Assembly: GCF_040807025.1 (NCBI RefSeq)
Contig: NC_090953.1
Location: 21,064,997-21,128,996, forward strand
Source of the DNA: Struthio camelus
Taxonomy: Eukaryota; Chordata; Aves; Struthioniformes; Struthionidae
Length of the DNA: 64,000 nt
Direction of reading: 5' to 3'
Program-made: the position numbers and the translations under genes
Part shown: positions 50,201 to 59,389 of the stretch, piece after piece
How the letters are laid out: every line of letters starts with the position of its first letter
How positions within the stretch are numbered: position 1 is the first letter of the stretch
Notes under the pieces: model-generated
What the model was told of the DNA's origin: nothing
What the model saw: the letters and a program-made list of their open reading frames with translations, nothing else
The model's database searches: none

Positions 50201-53200
50201 GTGCATATGACAGAAATTACAAGTTCAGTTTTAGTGCTCAACGACCAACTTCCTTCCTCAGGAAAGCTCTTTCTGTTTATTCAAGACAGGTTAGCACATG
50301 ACATTGCAGTGTGGATACGCAGACTCAATCAGTGCTTTTCAGTATAAATAGTGTCTGATGTTGCTGTAACTTACACGTTTGGCTACAGTTGACTGACAAT
50401 CACTGTAATTTCTCTCCTCTTAGATCTTCATGGTATCTTCAAGTTATTTAAATTCTTTCTAAAAGCTAATGAATCTTATGTTGGTATTATAGATACTATC
50501 TTTTATGTATGTTTTGGCAAATCACTGATCCATCCAGAAAAGCATAAATTCTGTACTATTAATTTTAAGATAATGGGATATAAATATTCCAAGCATATTT
50601 CCTAGGAAAATATATGCTGGGATATACACTTCAGTACAAACAATGAAACTGAAATTTAACGCTTCCCAGGACACTAAGGCTGCAGCAAACTATTGACACC
50701 CTGTTGGTGAATGAGAACATCCCCACTGTCTCTGACAGGCTTTAGTTTATGCCTTCAGTGTATCTAGCTGACCTTTCTTAGCTATCTGAGCGTCTCTGTG
50801 AAAACAGGCATTTGCAAAATAGAACTCAGAACTTTTTGCCACATTCATGTATTTCACAAGCTTGAAGTTTATGTCACTTCCCAGACAACGCTTCATGGTC
50901 ATCAAAGCAATTATAACAGAAAATGTTAGCACCTATGCAAGCTGTGAGTTTCATGGCATAGTGCTGCATTGCCAAAATAACTTATTAAACAGACCAGCAG
51001 TGTCAGGAAAAATTGATGAAAAGCCTTTATTGTAATAAGAGTCCAATAATTTTGTAAAGATCTGTTTTTCTGTGCATTGGTGAGGTAGTGGGTTTCCAGA
51101 AAGACTTTGATATATATCATTGGTTTGGACACTTCGTAATTCAGTAGGTAATTTTGAATTGATGCATAAGATAGAAGCCTAGTCCAGCCAATGGAAAGCA
51201 CAGCATGAAGTACAACACAGTTTTTTAGTACTATTTGTGGCTGCATTGCATGCCTTTAGGAGTTGGCAGGGTAGTATGGGAACTTCCATACCAACATCAG
51301 CAGTTCAGAAGGGAAGCTCACGCGTTACAATAAAATGATGTAGCTATTGCAGTCTTAATGCACCTTAATCTTGAAGAGCTGTCATCCTTTCCCTGACACA
51401 CACCCACAAATCCACCTTCAGGCCACTAAGCTATGGCAGTTCTTGCTTGTGTCCCACTCCTGCTCAGTCAACACAATTTTTTTTTTTTTGGTACAAAACC
51501 AGTTTTTCTAGAAATTCAGCCTTTTTGTCACAGTCTCATTTTAGTGCCTCAAAACTCTTATCTGAAAGAGCTGAGCTCACTGCAGCTTGTGTTTGCATAT
51601 ATGAAATTGAGATTTCCATGGTAGATAAACCACACAGCTGGAAGGCATCTCTGAGCCAGCTCTGCTGAAAACAAATGATTGATTGTGAACCAGATTTTCC
51701 TTTTTCTGTGCCAGCACATTTAGAGAAATTCAGTGGAAATGAATTCAGTGAAAACATTCTGTTGCAAAGGTTCTGTCTGATCACTGCTGAATAAATAATA
51801 ACATGTGGTTGTATTCAGATTGGCCTGTATTACAAGTCCCATAAGGTATTTACATGAGAAGTATTGCAAAAACATCTTAGTATTTCATTTCTTCCTTTTG
51901 TGACAACAGATATGGCAAAGGGGAAGGCCCAGGCATCTCAGATGATGTTTGTTTCCCTGAGGATCCTGCTAGGACTGCGTCAGCAGAGCAGTAATCGTGC
52001 CGTGGGCCTGTCCCACCCACCCAACATAGTATTCAGCTGTTGGAGTAAATGACTAAGGTGCAGAGCTGTCAGTATGGGTGGAGGCTGGACCCCCCCGCCC
52101 CTGCCACCACCGCTCCCCCTGCAGCTCCCTGCTGCACTGCACTTGCAGACCTAGTTGCTGAAATTCAGCTTGTCAGCTGCCTCCGTTTACCTGAGCTCGC
52201 AGGGCCGTGACGTAAGGGTTACTTACTGTGATGTAAGTAACCCTGACAGTGGCTGTGCCCTCATAGCTGTTTTATAGAAGATGCCCGTAAGTAAAATAGT
52301 AATAATTCTTTGGACGGCCTTGCTGCCCAGCTCCACAGTGAGCTGAGTGAAATACCCTCAGCGCTGCAGCAGCGTGTCTCTATCCTATCATCTCCTTCGA
52401 CACTTTTTAGCTTTCTGCATGCCTAAGCCTTCAGCAAGCCCCGCAGCCCTGGCACTGGAAGGAGATGCAGCCAAACGCTCCCCTAGGGATGACAGCGGTC
52501 TCTGTCCCCAGGAGGCATGCCCTGGCTGGATAAAAAAAGAAAAAGCCAGGTCTATATGATGCCGTTGTTGCAAAGAGGCACTGATGACTAGTTAATACTC
52601 GTGTTGCTTGAGCTTCTGATGGGGGATCCAAAATCTCTTAGGCTGAAGTGAACTGATGTCATAAAATGCACTGTATCAGTGAGACCGGGAATGTCTGTGT
52701 GGTATTTTGCAGCTGCACAGAGCACTCTGCCAGTTTTCAGCCAGCTGGAAGCTATGTAGCTGCAGCGAGCTTGGGTCTGAGGCGGATTTAGCCACAAAGG
52801 CTGAGAGACCGGGCTGCCTGCCACAATAACGTGGCCCCGGGGTTTCTGTTAGGCTCGCAGCACAGGCAGAGCTCGGTCCTTTCTGCATACACTTATCCAA
52901 TAAGCATATATCTTCCATATATGTATCCAGAGGACGGCTTGAGGTAGAGGAGTCAGCAAGGGCTGTAGCTGTCGCTACTACTCCATTAAGTACAGGTGCT
53001 GTACAATAAATTGTGGGTATGCTCTGGAGCGTTCACTAAAGCTGGCATTTCCGAAAGACAGAGGGAGGGCTCTGAGGGCAGGTTCTCAGCACCTCACTGA
53101 ACTGAAGTAGAGCACCTGGCAACAGTAAACTAAAGAGTTTGCAGCTTTAATTGGCATAATGTCGGTTAACAACCATCCTTGTAGCGTCTAGGTTGATAAT

Positions 53201-56200
53201 ATTGTCTCCTCACATGCTAAAGCACATTAATAATTCTGCTGGTACTATTACTTTTAACTTGTCTGTAAGATTAGGCCGTGTCCTCCAGCCTAGCTCTTTG
53301 TCCGCTCTCAGGGAGTAATTCTGGCCCTTTGGTTTCCCTCCGGTCCTCTTACATGAAAGCACCAGAGTATCAGTGTCCAAAGAGTGAGCCCAGCTCTCCA
53401 ATTCTGCTCATTCTGTTCTGGGGCAGAGGAGTTTGAGCCTGCACCTTCCAGCCACACCGCACCACTGCAGAAAGAGCTGTGTGGGCACGGTGTCCTGAGC
53501 TCTAGGGGCATCTGAACATTGTTTGAGTTCTCTAACTGGAGCTGGAAACACTTTTCTCAGGATGTCTCTCAGTCTAATGCTGATTCTTTGACTTTCATCA
53601 GAAAAAGCCCAGTGCTGAAACAGTTGCCTTCATTAGCGTTCATTTCTGAGGTTAGCCTTGTGCTTTGTAGCACAGCACCCCATACATTTGTTGCTGATAT
53701 CATGTCTGTCCTCAGCGCTGTATAGACTGGAGCCCCCCCCAGTAGAAGATCACACGGAGGCAGGAGCTTGCAGAGTGCCAGACACTGCTGAAGCTCACTG
53801 CTACCACCATTACATACTGTATGTGACACCAGCACCTTGTTCCTTAGCTACCTGCATAATAGCAATAGTAGTATTATATAGCAGTAATGGTGACTAGAGA
53901 TAGAGCTCCCCTTTCCAAAAGCACTTTGTCCGTTTTGTCTGTGTTTCAGAAGGTGAAGCAGCCCACCAAAGGACGCAGAGTAAGCCCCTGTCAGAGATGA
54001 GCCTGGGGCCAGCCCACTGGCCTGTGCTGCTTCTTCCAGGCACACAGTTTACTTTCTGTTCTTGGACTATATACAAGGTTAGTGAAATCAGGATAAACAA
54101 ATAGCATAGCTGCAGCTCGGTTAAGGAAGAGGCAAGTAGAGAAGAAGGTTAGCCTTTATATTTATTGCAGCTAATGCAGTAATTTCCATTATAGCCAAGG
54201 CAAATACCCACTTCGTTACAAAGTTTGTTCTGAAAAAATAATGCCTGGCCACATCCTGCTTTACTACCTTGCCCTGAGCTGCTGGTGCTATATCAACATT
54301 CAGTTCTGCATATTGTCTTACTGAGCAAATAGGCCTCTCATTGATGAGGGATGTCTCAACTTCTCCTCCACCCTTTACCTTGTACCTTGACCCTCATCTT
54401 GAGATCAGCCTGCGCTGTGATTATAAAGGCTTGACTTCCTCTCTCTTCTTGTTGACTTCATTTTAGTGGGTGGCACTGCAGAGTGCTGCAGGAATAAAGG
54501 TAAGGGGTGGAAGGTATAGGCTCTCGTGACGAACCATGATTAGTAGAAGAATATGAGGAGCAGCCCTTCCCTGGCACTGATGACAGTCTCTCTAATTGTC
54601 ATTTCTCACCGTGCAGACCAACACCCTAACCATGCTTTATTCTAGATATTTGCAAAGAAGTGTTCTGTGCAATTCAATTGCCACTTTCATATTTTGAAGT
54701 TGCTTCTATAATATATCCAGATATATTTTAAAAAGTAGTTGAGAGAGAGAAAAAAAATCTGATTTGTGAACCTTTTTTCCATCCTCCAGTACGTGTCAGA
54801 AATCAGATTGCAGCATGGAAATGCTTAACATGAATTGTAGAATTTGGGTGCTAAGAATACTGTCCTCTGAAAAATACACTGGTATCCAAATGCCCAGAAA
54901 GGGAGAAGTAAATAATTTAAATAAGCATTGCACTGGGAAGGAAGGCAGAACTTCTACTTTGCTGGTAGTAGTAGAAGTTTTACTTTCTTTGCTTACCCAG
55001 TAGGACTAAGTTCATCTGATTGCTGCTCTAAACGTGGCCAAGCCAGGCTTTGATTATTCAAAGTATGTCAAGCCTTTTCTCCAAATGAGAATATGAAATA
55101 TATATAACACAAAGTGGCAGTCAGATTAATACCTATAGATGTGCAGCTGACAGTTTTCCTTTTGCTGATGTGAAGCGAGTCAGGTAATTTGGAGCACAGC
55201 CAAAAGTAGCAGCTATTAGAGTTAAACTAGTTAAATCTTGGAGTTTCTTGGGTTTGTCTTGGAGCAGCACTGAAGGCTTAAGAACAAGCATTTTTTTGTG
55301 AGATTCTCAGTACTGCCTCCTTCTCTGTGGGCATGTGGCATTGAAACATGGTTTTGAATGAGGAAATACTGGCCAGAGGACTTGCTCAATTAAAAGAAAA
55401 TCTCCAGACAATCCTTCTTCTTGAATAGCCATCAGGCCCCTCTGGTTTAATGTCTGACTTGGAGGGCGGGTGTGCACCACTAAGTATTATTTATTCTACC
55501 TTGTCAGAGCTGGGTCTTCAGGGAGCCAAGACTCCATTGACATGATCCTGGTGACACTGAACTCTAGCTCTAGCTCTAGCACAAATGAAGACCTGTGTGG
55601 ACGGGGAGAGGCATGCTCTTTGCAGACCTAGGCTGAGATGTGCTACTGGTCTGTGACTGGTGAGGAACCAGAGGGCTGTGGGGAGCCTCTGCAGTCGCGG
55701 GGCTCCTCTTAGTCCTCTGAAGTTCTTGTCATTCTGCAGGGCAGTGTGGAGCCCACTAGCTGACTCCCAGTCCTGCAGACAGCCCTGGTGGATAAATAAC
55801 AGGTTTGAAGACAATAGGCAAGGTCAAAACCTGGGTAGAGATACTGAACCCAGTAGGTTCTCACCAGGATAAATTTGACATGTTCACCTTAAAATACAAA
55901 ACAAAGCCACAACTGACTGTGTATGAATTAGTTACTACTTACCTATATAAGACCATTTTGACCCTGTTAAAAAGAAAAGAAATATTACTGTGAATATTTG
56001 AAATTGAACTCACTCTGTGCGCATTAAAGAAACAAATTGCCCCTTAAACCCATCTACCAATTTTTGCAATACTTCTCTGTCTGTCTAGTCCAAATGTGGA
56101 GCAGAAACATAAAAGTTTTCAAAGGTTATGAACCCTTCTAACCACAATGCTAGCTATAATTATCCCTGTGATGCTGCCTGTAGAGCTGGACTTTTTCATG

Positions 56201-59200
56201 GTTTCTTAAATCCTGGGCACAAACTTCTGCTGGTCAGTTTTTCTGGAGTAGCCACAAACGTCAGTATGTAGGTATCCCTGATTTTCTCTGGTTAGGAAAA
56301 TAAGGAATATAAGCAGGCTGTAGTTATTATCAAACCCTTGTGCTTAGTTGAGGAGTTTGAAACACATCAATGGATTGCCAGCTGCTGCTCTAAGAAGTGA
56401 TGGGCAGTCCTTGCTGCACAGAGGCTCTGGGATTTGCTGTCTGAAAGAGCTGGGAAATGGCTGGACTTTGACAAAAGGAGATATAGTCGGTGAACCCATA
56501 TAACTCTGAGAATCATGAGAGCTTGAGAGAGTGTTTAAGGGATCACTGATCAGTATTCATTGACTGTCTTGAGGAACTGGATTTGGGACAGTGTCTCTGC
56601 ACACGCTTGGAAATATCGTGACTTATTTAAATGTTCTTACAGATATTCAGCTTGCTGTGGTATTACAGACACTTGTCCTGACCAACTGGAATGAATTTGG
56701 ACTTCAGGCTAACGCAAACCTTTACTTTCCTCACGTTTAACTGTGTTTCCACCCAGGAAACAATCCTAAGCTACGAGTCTGCAAACACCCTGTATGCGTG
56801 TGTGTGCGTGCAGGTGTGCAGGCATTGGTGTAGCCTCAGCTGCACATGTGCGTTCAGTACATGGTACTTGGCTGCATTTCTTGCGTTCTGAAACGTATGG
56901 CTCTTCACCACACGTATGGCTCTTCACCAAAGAATGTAGGGTGAAATGTTTGGCGTGAATTTGTGGGGGCATGCAAAGCAGCTGCACTCCGCTCTTTTGC
57001 ATTGAGAGGGGCTGGCAGCATGAAGCTCCCTAGCTGCAGTTTGTCAGGACCAGTGAGCCTTGTTCTTTTTGAGTTTTCAGAACAAGCTTTGGGTAATCAT
57101 CCTGGCTGAAATCCCCATGTTGCTGTGTAGGAGAATTCGTGCTCGGTCTTGAATTTCAACATGAGAAACCTCATTCTCCTTTCCCCTTTCTTCTGTAGGG
57201 GATTATCTCTTACTGATGCCTTTGGGGGCGTTTTTGTGTCCTACAGTCAGCCCTTTCTGTAGGTACAACTTTGATAAAGAGAGCAAGCCACTGTCAGCAA
57301 GTTTTAGAAATCCCCACATCTCATCTGAGCAGGGTTTGAAGAAATGTTGGCTTAACTACAACAGCCACTCTCCGCTCATGCTCTTACTTCACATTGGAAT
57401 GTACATAAACTGTCAAAACTATCTTTTTTGATAATCTAGAACAGCCTTAAAAAGTAAATTTCAAAGATTTTCAGTATTTTGGGCTTTTATCCCAACTGGG
57501 AAAAAAATAAATGAAAGCTGAAAGTCTTGCCAAGTGAAATTTTCCTCAACCTACAGTGACCTGTGCTTCACTATTATGCCTTTACTGGTGAGCAATAATA
57601 ACAACTACTGGAGGTAGGGCTAAGGCACTCTTAACACTGTGTCATCTAATTCAGACCAGAAGAGGAACAGATGGCAGAATCTTCTTGGCTTTGTCTGTAT
57701 GAACGTGTTAGAGCTGCAAAAGTGATTTGCTACTATCCTAAGACTGCGGACAAGGTTGCTTTTACGGTTATTCTGCTTGGCAATGAAATCAGGATGAGGC
57801 AGGCTGTCACACAGTCTCCCAAGGTTGGAGAGGAGTCACTGGAGCATCTGATTCATGTGTAGTGAAGGAAGTAATCAACAGCTCCCTACCTGGGAGGGCT
57901 CTCCTGCCTTTGCTCATTCTGGGGTGAGTGCTGATGAGTAACATGCTCCTGTGCATGGAGGAGAAAATAACTAGAGCCAATGTATTTGTGACTCTCTGAT
58001 CCTTATCTGGGGAATAAATATCTTTCCAGTGACACTTTGGAGTTTGAGAGTGGGAACACTTCCAGTTGTAATAATCTGTACCTTAGTTACTTCTCTGACT
58101 TGGGAAGATGTCAAAGACAGGCAGATGTTGTAGCTATTACTGCTTCTTGGTACAGAGTGTCTAATTCTAAAACAGGAATTCTCCAGCTTTCCCTTCAGGA
58201 CATGTCATAAGACAGATCTTTCCTACATACGCTTTCACTTCCGAACCTGCTGTGTTGTCAGAGAGGTTATTTTGGGAACCACCAAGCTCTGGAAACCTCT
58301 GCCTCTCAGGAGGGAGATGCTGCTGGAGAACGTAGGCATTTCTCAGAGGAAATATTTCTGAAATAACAAGCTGGCCTAAAAAGTTTGAATTCCACGCCTT
58401 GTGTAGCTGTTGCTGACAACGTGGTCTAATGCTTGTCTTGTCAGGGCTATGTATGAAGCTGATTGCTCTGGATTACTCTTGAGCCTTCGGGGTTTTCCTC
58501 CCATGAATAGAGGTGCTGAGTTAAGTCCTCTCTCACAGAACCCTCTGCTGTGATTCTGCCTCACACCCTATAATCACACCAGATGGATTATAATCAGCTC
58601 AAATGGATGAAAATTGATTATAATCAGCTTGAATGGATGAAAATTAACTCCTAAAAAGAGAGTGAGGGCTGACCTCCTGAAACAGGTCCTGTTTAAATAT
58701 AAAACAATGAAGTCGAGTATATGAGAAATGTGGCACTTCACAGTGACTGCATTCGTTTCCTCAGTTTAAAACTAAGCAGGGCAGAGGGAAAGGTGTGCTG
58801 CTGCCACTAGCTCTGAGAAGGGCCAGTCTCTGCTTCATTCTACAGGAAACAAACAGATCACAAAGCAAGGCATACTGAGCATTCCTGGAGTCTATAACAT
58901 GAACTACATCAGAGGACAAATTTCTTTTTTTCGATATATATCAGAATACCTATCCTGAAAAACTGAAAAGGATGCTAACTTCAAAAAGCTGCAAACGACA
59001 ATGACGTAAAACCATGAGCCTGCTATAGAAATAATAATAAAAAAGTCTCCCCCAGTTTTCTGCTCACATTAGCTGTCTGCCCTAAGTTAGGAATGACAAT
59101 AAAATAGAAAGCTGAAAGACTTTACCATTCAACGGCGCTTGCACTGACAGTTGTATCTTTAGGAAGAAAATAAGCACAGTGGCAACTACAACTATGCTGA

Positions 59201-59216
59201 AGCTCTCGGCTGACAT
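28764..59216 (-). CDS. CA12: CA12, carbonic anhydrase 12, membrane-bound extracellular alpha-CA
   Basis: Nine minus-strand exons (59126-59216, 47549-47728, 44853-44995, 43798-43893, 41501-41564, 40870-41027, 39796-39922, 29852-29936, 28764-28845) total 1026 bases: 341 residues plus stop, against 354 in human. The order is signal peptide, alpha-CA domain, one membrane helix, and a short cytoplasmic tail. The zinc ligands are seen as the two His of QLHLHWG and the first of LHIVHYN. TNNGHS holds the proton-shuttle His, and SLTTPPC holds the active-site Thr. The Cys of YPFCGG and TPPC are the expected disulfide pair. The enzyme hydrates CO2 at the cell surface. All introns are GT-AG except the GC-AG one after 40870. 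A microexon of about 7 codons (SKWTYF in human) and a juxtamembrane exon were not located; the frame closes without them. CA9/CA14 are less likely given the tail KRKSCKKG and the synteny. Confidence 0.96.
29219..29299 (+). CDS. Small membrane protein gene, terminal coding exon
   Basis: After acceptor ttattgttccag come 26 codons ([18 protein letters not shown]...) and TGA. The sequence is a Lys/Glu-rich amphipathic helix followed by a basic end. It lies inside the last intron of CA12 on the opposite strand. The AATAAA at 29630 is a plausible 3' end. Confidence 0.5.
   Translation, partial: EKMKEFKEQLKAATLAKRPGKRTNCN
29630..29635 (+). terminator. Polyadenylation signal AATAAA, candidate for the small membrane protein gene
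   Basis: The signal lies 331 bases after the TGA of the plus-strand gene, in ggcaataaaatag, with G/T-rich sequence about 12 bases later. It would give a short 3' UTR lying wholly in a CA12 intron. Confidence 0.4.
29852..29936 (-). CDS. CA12: CA12 exon: transmembrane helix
   Basis: 85 bases, acceptor ctcctag and donor AAAAG|gtaaga, phase 1/0 in exon terms (two bases complete a Gly, two bases carry over). It encodes [20 protein letters not shown], then FWLLKRK. It aligns with the human segment ending SIWLFRRKS. Confidence 0.92.
31965..32115 (+). mobile_element. Ancient MIR/CORE-type SINE relic
   Basis: Order of diagnostic pieces: 'gagaaagtcccatctgggtc', 'cccccacagatagaaataat' (compare cccatctgtaaaatggggataataat), 'cttacactatttctgtgaag', then 'tttagggatccctggatgaa', the end typical of these elements. 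It is degraded but colinear. Confidence 0.6.
34347..34413 (+). repeat. 67-bp dispersed repeat, copy 1 (CA12 intron)
   Basis: Aligns without gaps to 41826-41892 with roughly 80% identity. Shared blocks include cataatgatgcc, cctctc and cttgaaagacc. Flanks do not align. The family is unknown; it could be an old transposon core. Confidence 0.65.
39796..39922 (-). CDS. CA12: CA12 exon: end of the CA domain
   Basis: 127 bases, acceptor tctctttgcag and donor GAAG|gtaagt, phase 0/1. It encodes [10 protein letters not shown], a DDPEPLEM acidic stretch and [14 protein letters not shown], the C-terminal strand of the domain. Confidence 0.96.
39923..40869 (-). other. CA12: CA12 GC-AG intron
   Basis: An intron of 947 bases with donor gcaagt and acceptor tttgcag. 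Nothing else is recognised inside it. Confidence 0.88.
40870..41027 (-). CDS. CA12: CA12 exon: SLTTPPC active-site segment, followed by a GC donor
   Basis: 158 bases. It encodes [33 protein letters not shown] and [16 protein letters not shown]. The active-site Thr and second disulfide Cys are present. The exon ends CAG|gcaagt, so its downstream intron begins GC, not GT. The homologous boundary is after ISQEQ in human CA12, which fixes the border. Confidence 0.95.
41028..41500 (-). other. CA12: CA12 short intron
   Basis: A GT-AG intron of 473 bases. I see nothing in it. Confidence 0.9.
41501..41564 (-). CDS. CA12: CA12 exon: NPSYEKIF segment
   Basis: 64 bases, phase 0/1, acceptor cttattacag and donor AAGG|gtgagt. 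It encodes [21 protein letters not shown] and matches the same short exon of other membrane CAs. Confidence 0.95.
41826..41892 (+). repeat. 67-bp dispersed repeat, copy 2 (CA12 intron)
   Basis: This is the partner of 34347-34413, in the same orientation about 7.5 kb away. Neither copy keeps a common open frame, so exon duplication is unlikely. Confidence 0.65.
42958..43026 (+). repeat. (GTT/GTC)n interrupted microsatellite
   Basis: About 22 trinucleotides, mostly GTT with regularly placed GTC units; (AAC/GAC)n on the CA12 sense strand. Intronic. It produces the artefactual long Val or Asn/Asp open frames. Confidence 0.95.
43798..43893 (-). CDS. CA12: CA12 exon: third zinc ligand
   Basis: 32 codons, phase 0/0, acceptor ttctttgcag and donor TGAG|gtagga. 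LHIVHYN supplies the third zinc His. [10 protein letters not shown] is the core strand typical of the family. Confidence 0.96.
43894..44852 (-). other. CA12: CA12 intron with an old SINE
   Basis: About 0.96 kb, containing a MIR-like relic at 44530-44640. Confidence 0.9.
44530..44640 (-). mobile_element. Ancient MIR/CORE-type SINE relic
   Basis: Pieces 'ccttgttttgcagagaagaa', 'gcttaaaattgctcagtgac' and 'cagggccagccctaagttta' match in order the complement of the MIR core (ttttacagatgaggaaact, cttgcccaaggtcacacag, gtggcagagcc). Strongly diverged. Confidence 0.5.
44853..44995 (-). CDS. CA12: CA12 exon: zinc-binding HLH motif
   Basis: 143 bases, phase 1/0, acceptor ctgcttacag and donor AGAG|gtagga. 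It encodes [11 protein letters not shown]...[10 protein letters not shown]...[14 protein letters not shown]. The two His of LHLHW are zinc ligands. SEHT carries the conserved Glu/His pair of alpha-CAs. Confidence 0.96.
44996..47548 (-). other. CA12: CA12 intron
   Basis: About 2.55 kb. I see no repeat or exon that I can support. Confidence 0.9.
47549..47728 (-). CDS. CA12: CA12 exon: N-terminal part of the CA domain
   Basis: The acceptor is aatttacacag and the donor TCAG|gtaagg, phase 1/1, 180 bases. It carries [24 protein letters not shown] and LTNNGHS. The Cys is the first half of the structural disulfide and His of NNGHS is the proton shuttle. Direct joining to exon 1 restores a Gly codon, so a skipped or unlocated 3n microexon does not disturb the frame. 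Confidence 0.96.
49561..50085 (-). mobile_element. Ancient CR1-type LINE relic
   Basis: Near 49585 'tggggtcatctggcctgaac' is the complement of the CR1 'gttggactagatgacc' 3' block. About 450 bases further, 'tcttccttgaattgtggatg' is the complement of the 'cacaattcaagaaggatgtt' block of the same family. The order fits a single antisense insertion, old and diverged. Confidence 0.6.
52215..52244. repeat. Perfect inverted repeat, 12-bp arms, 6-base loop
   Basis: agggttacttac and gtaagtaaccct flank tgtgat. The stem has no mismatch. On the plus strand one arm reads as a strong splice-donor consensus (gtaagt). The minus strand of the other arm does the same. No transposon family is recognised. Confidence 0.9.
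56893..56929 (+). repeat. Two-copy tandem repeat, 19-bp period
   Basis: acgtatggctcttcacca occurs twice, separated by one C. Perfect copies, so a recent duplication. Confidence 0.9.
58586..58645 (+). repeat. Two-copy 30-bp tandem repeat with GATTATAATC palindrome
   Basis: gattataatcagct..aatggatgaaaatt occurs twice head to tail, with two differences. Each unit starts with the 10-base palindrome GATTATAATC followed by AGC, so TAATCAGC (bicoid/OTX-like half-site) is also repeated. It lies about 0.5 kb inside CA12 from exon 1. Confidence 0.9.
59126..59216 (-). CDS. CA12: CA12 exon 1: signal peptide
   Basis: The ATG at 59216 (context gagATGT, G at -3) opens 30 codons: MSAESFS, a hydrophobic core ([12 protein letters not shown]), then SVQAPLN, with donor AATG|gtaaag, phase 1. 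No in-frame upstream ATG exists before an in-frame stop or the TATA box, so this start is chosen. Confidence 0.88.
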
Positions 59217-59314
59217 CTCAAGGAAAGGCTTATAATATCCCGGCAGTCCACAGGTTTCTCTGCACTCTGAAGAAACTCCCTTGCAGACGTCTGGCAAATA
59301 GCAGACACACACAT
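59192..59314 (-). other. Upstream ORF overlapping the CA12 start codon
   Basis: An ATG at 59314 (weak context, T at -3) opens 40 codons and ends in TAG at 59192-59194, past the CA12 ATG at 59216 and in another frame. If the TATA box sets the transcript start near 59355, the uORF is in the 5' UTR and would lower CA12 translation except by leaky scanning. Confidence 0.55.
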
Positions 59315-59380
59315 ACAGGGCTTCTACTAATGAGTTATTGCCCTTCTCTCTCCTCGTTTCTCTCCTTCTTTTTAGGGCAG

Positions 59381-59389
59381 CTTTTTATA
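59381..59389 (-). promoter_or_regulatory. CA12: TATA box of CA12
   Basis: TATAAAAAG on the minus strand, 165-173 bases before the CA12 ATG. A start about 30 bases downstream (near 59355) would give a 5' UTR of about 140 bases. The surroundings are not CpG-rich, in keeping with a tissue-restricted TATA promoter. Confidence 0.65.

Larger units (their letters stand above)
47729..59125 (-). other. CA12: CA12 first located intron (about 11.4 kb)
   Basis: Contains a CR1 relic (49561-50085), a hairpin (52215-52244), a 19-bp tandem (56893-56929), a CTCTAG run near 55562, and a 30-bp tandem near exon 1. The SKWTYF-like microexon of human CA12 should lie here, but a search by eye for its reverse complement next to a splice donor failed. 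Confidence 0.85.

Noticed and set aside
54196..54216. Possible CA12 microexon (complement reads TKWVF)
   Set aside because: The base order after the putative exon is CC, not GT or GC, and no acceptor is suitably placed.
55056..55076. Possible CA12 microexon (complement reads LTYFE)
   Set aside because: It is not followed by a GT or GC donor on the minus strand, so it cannot be the SKWTYF exon.
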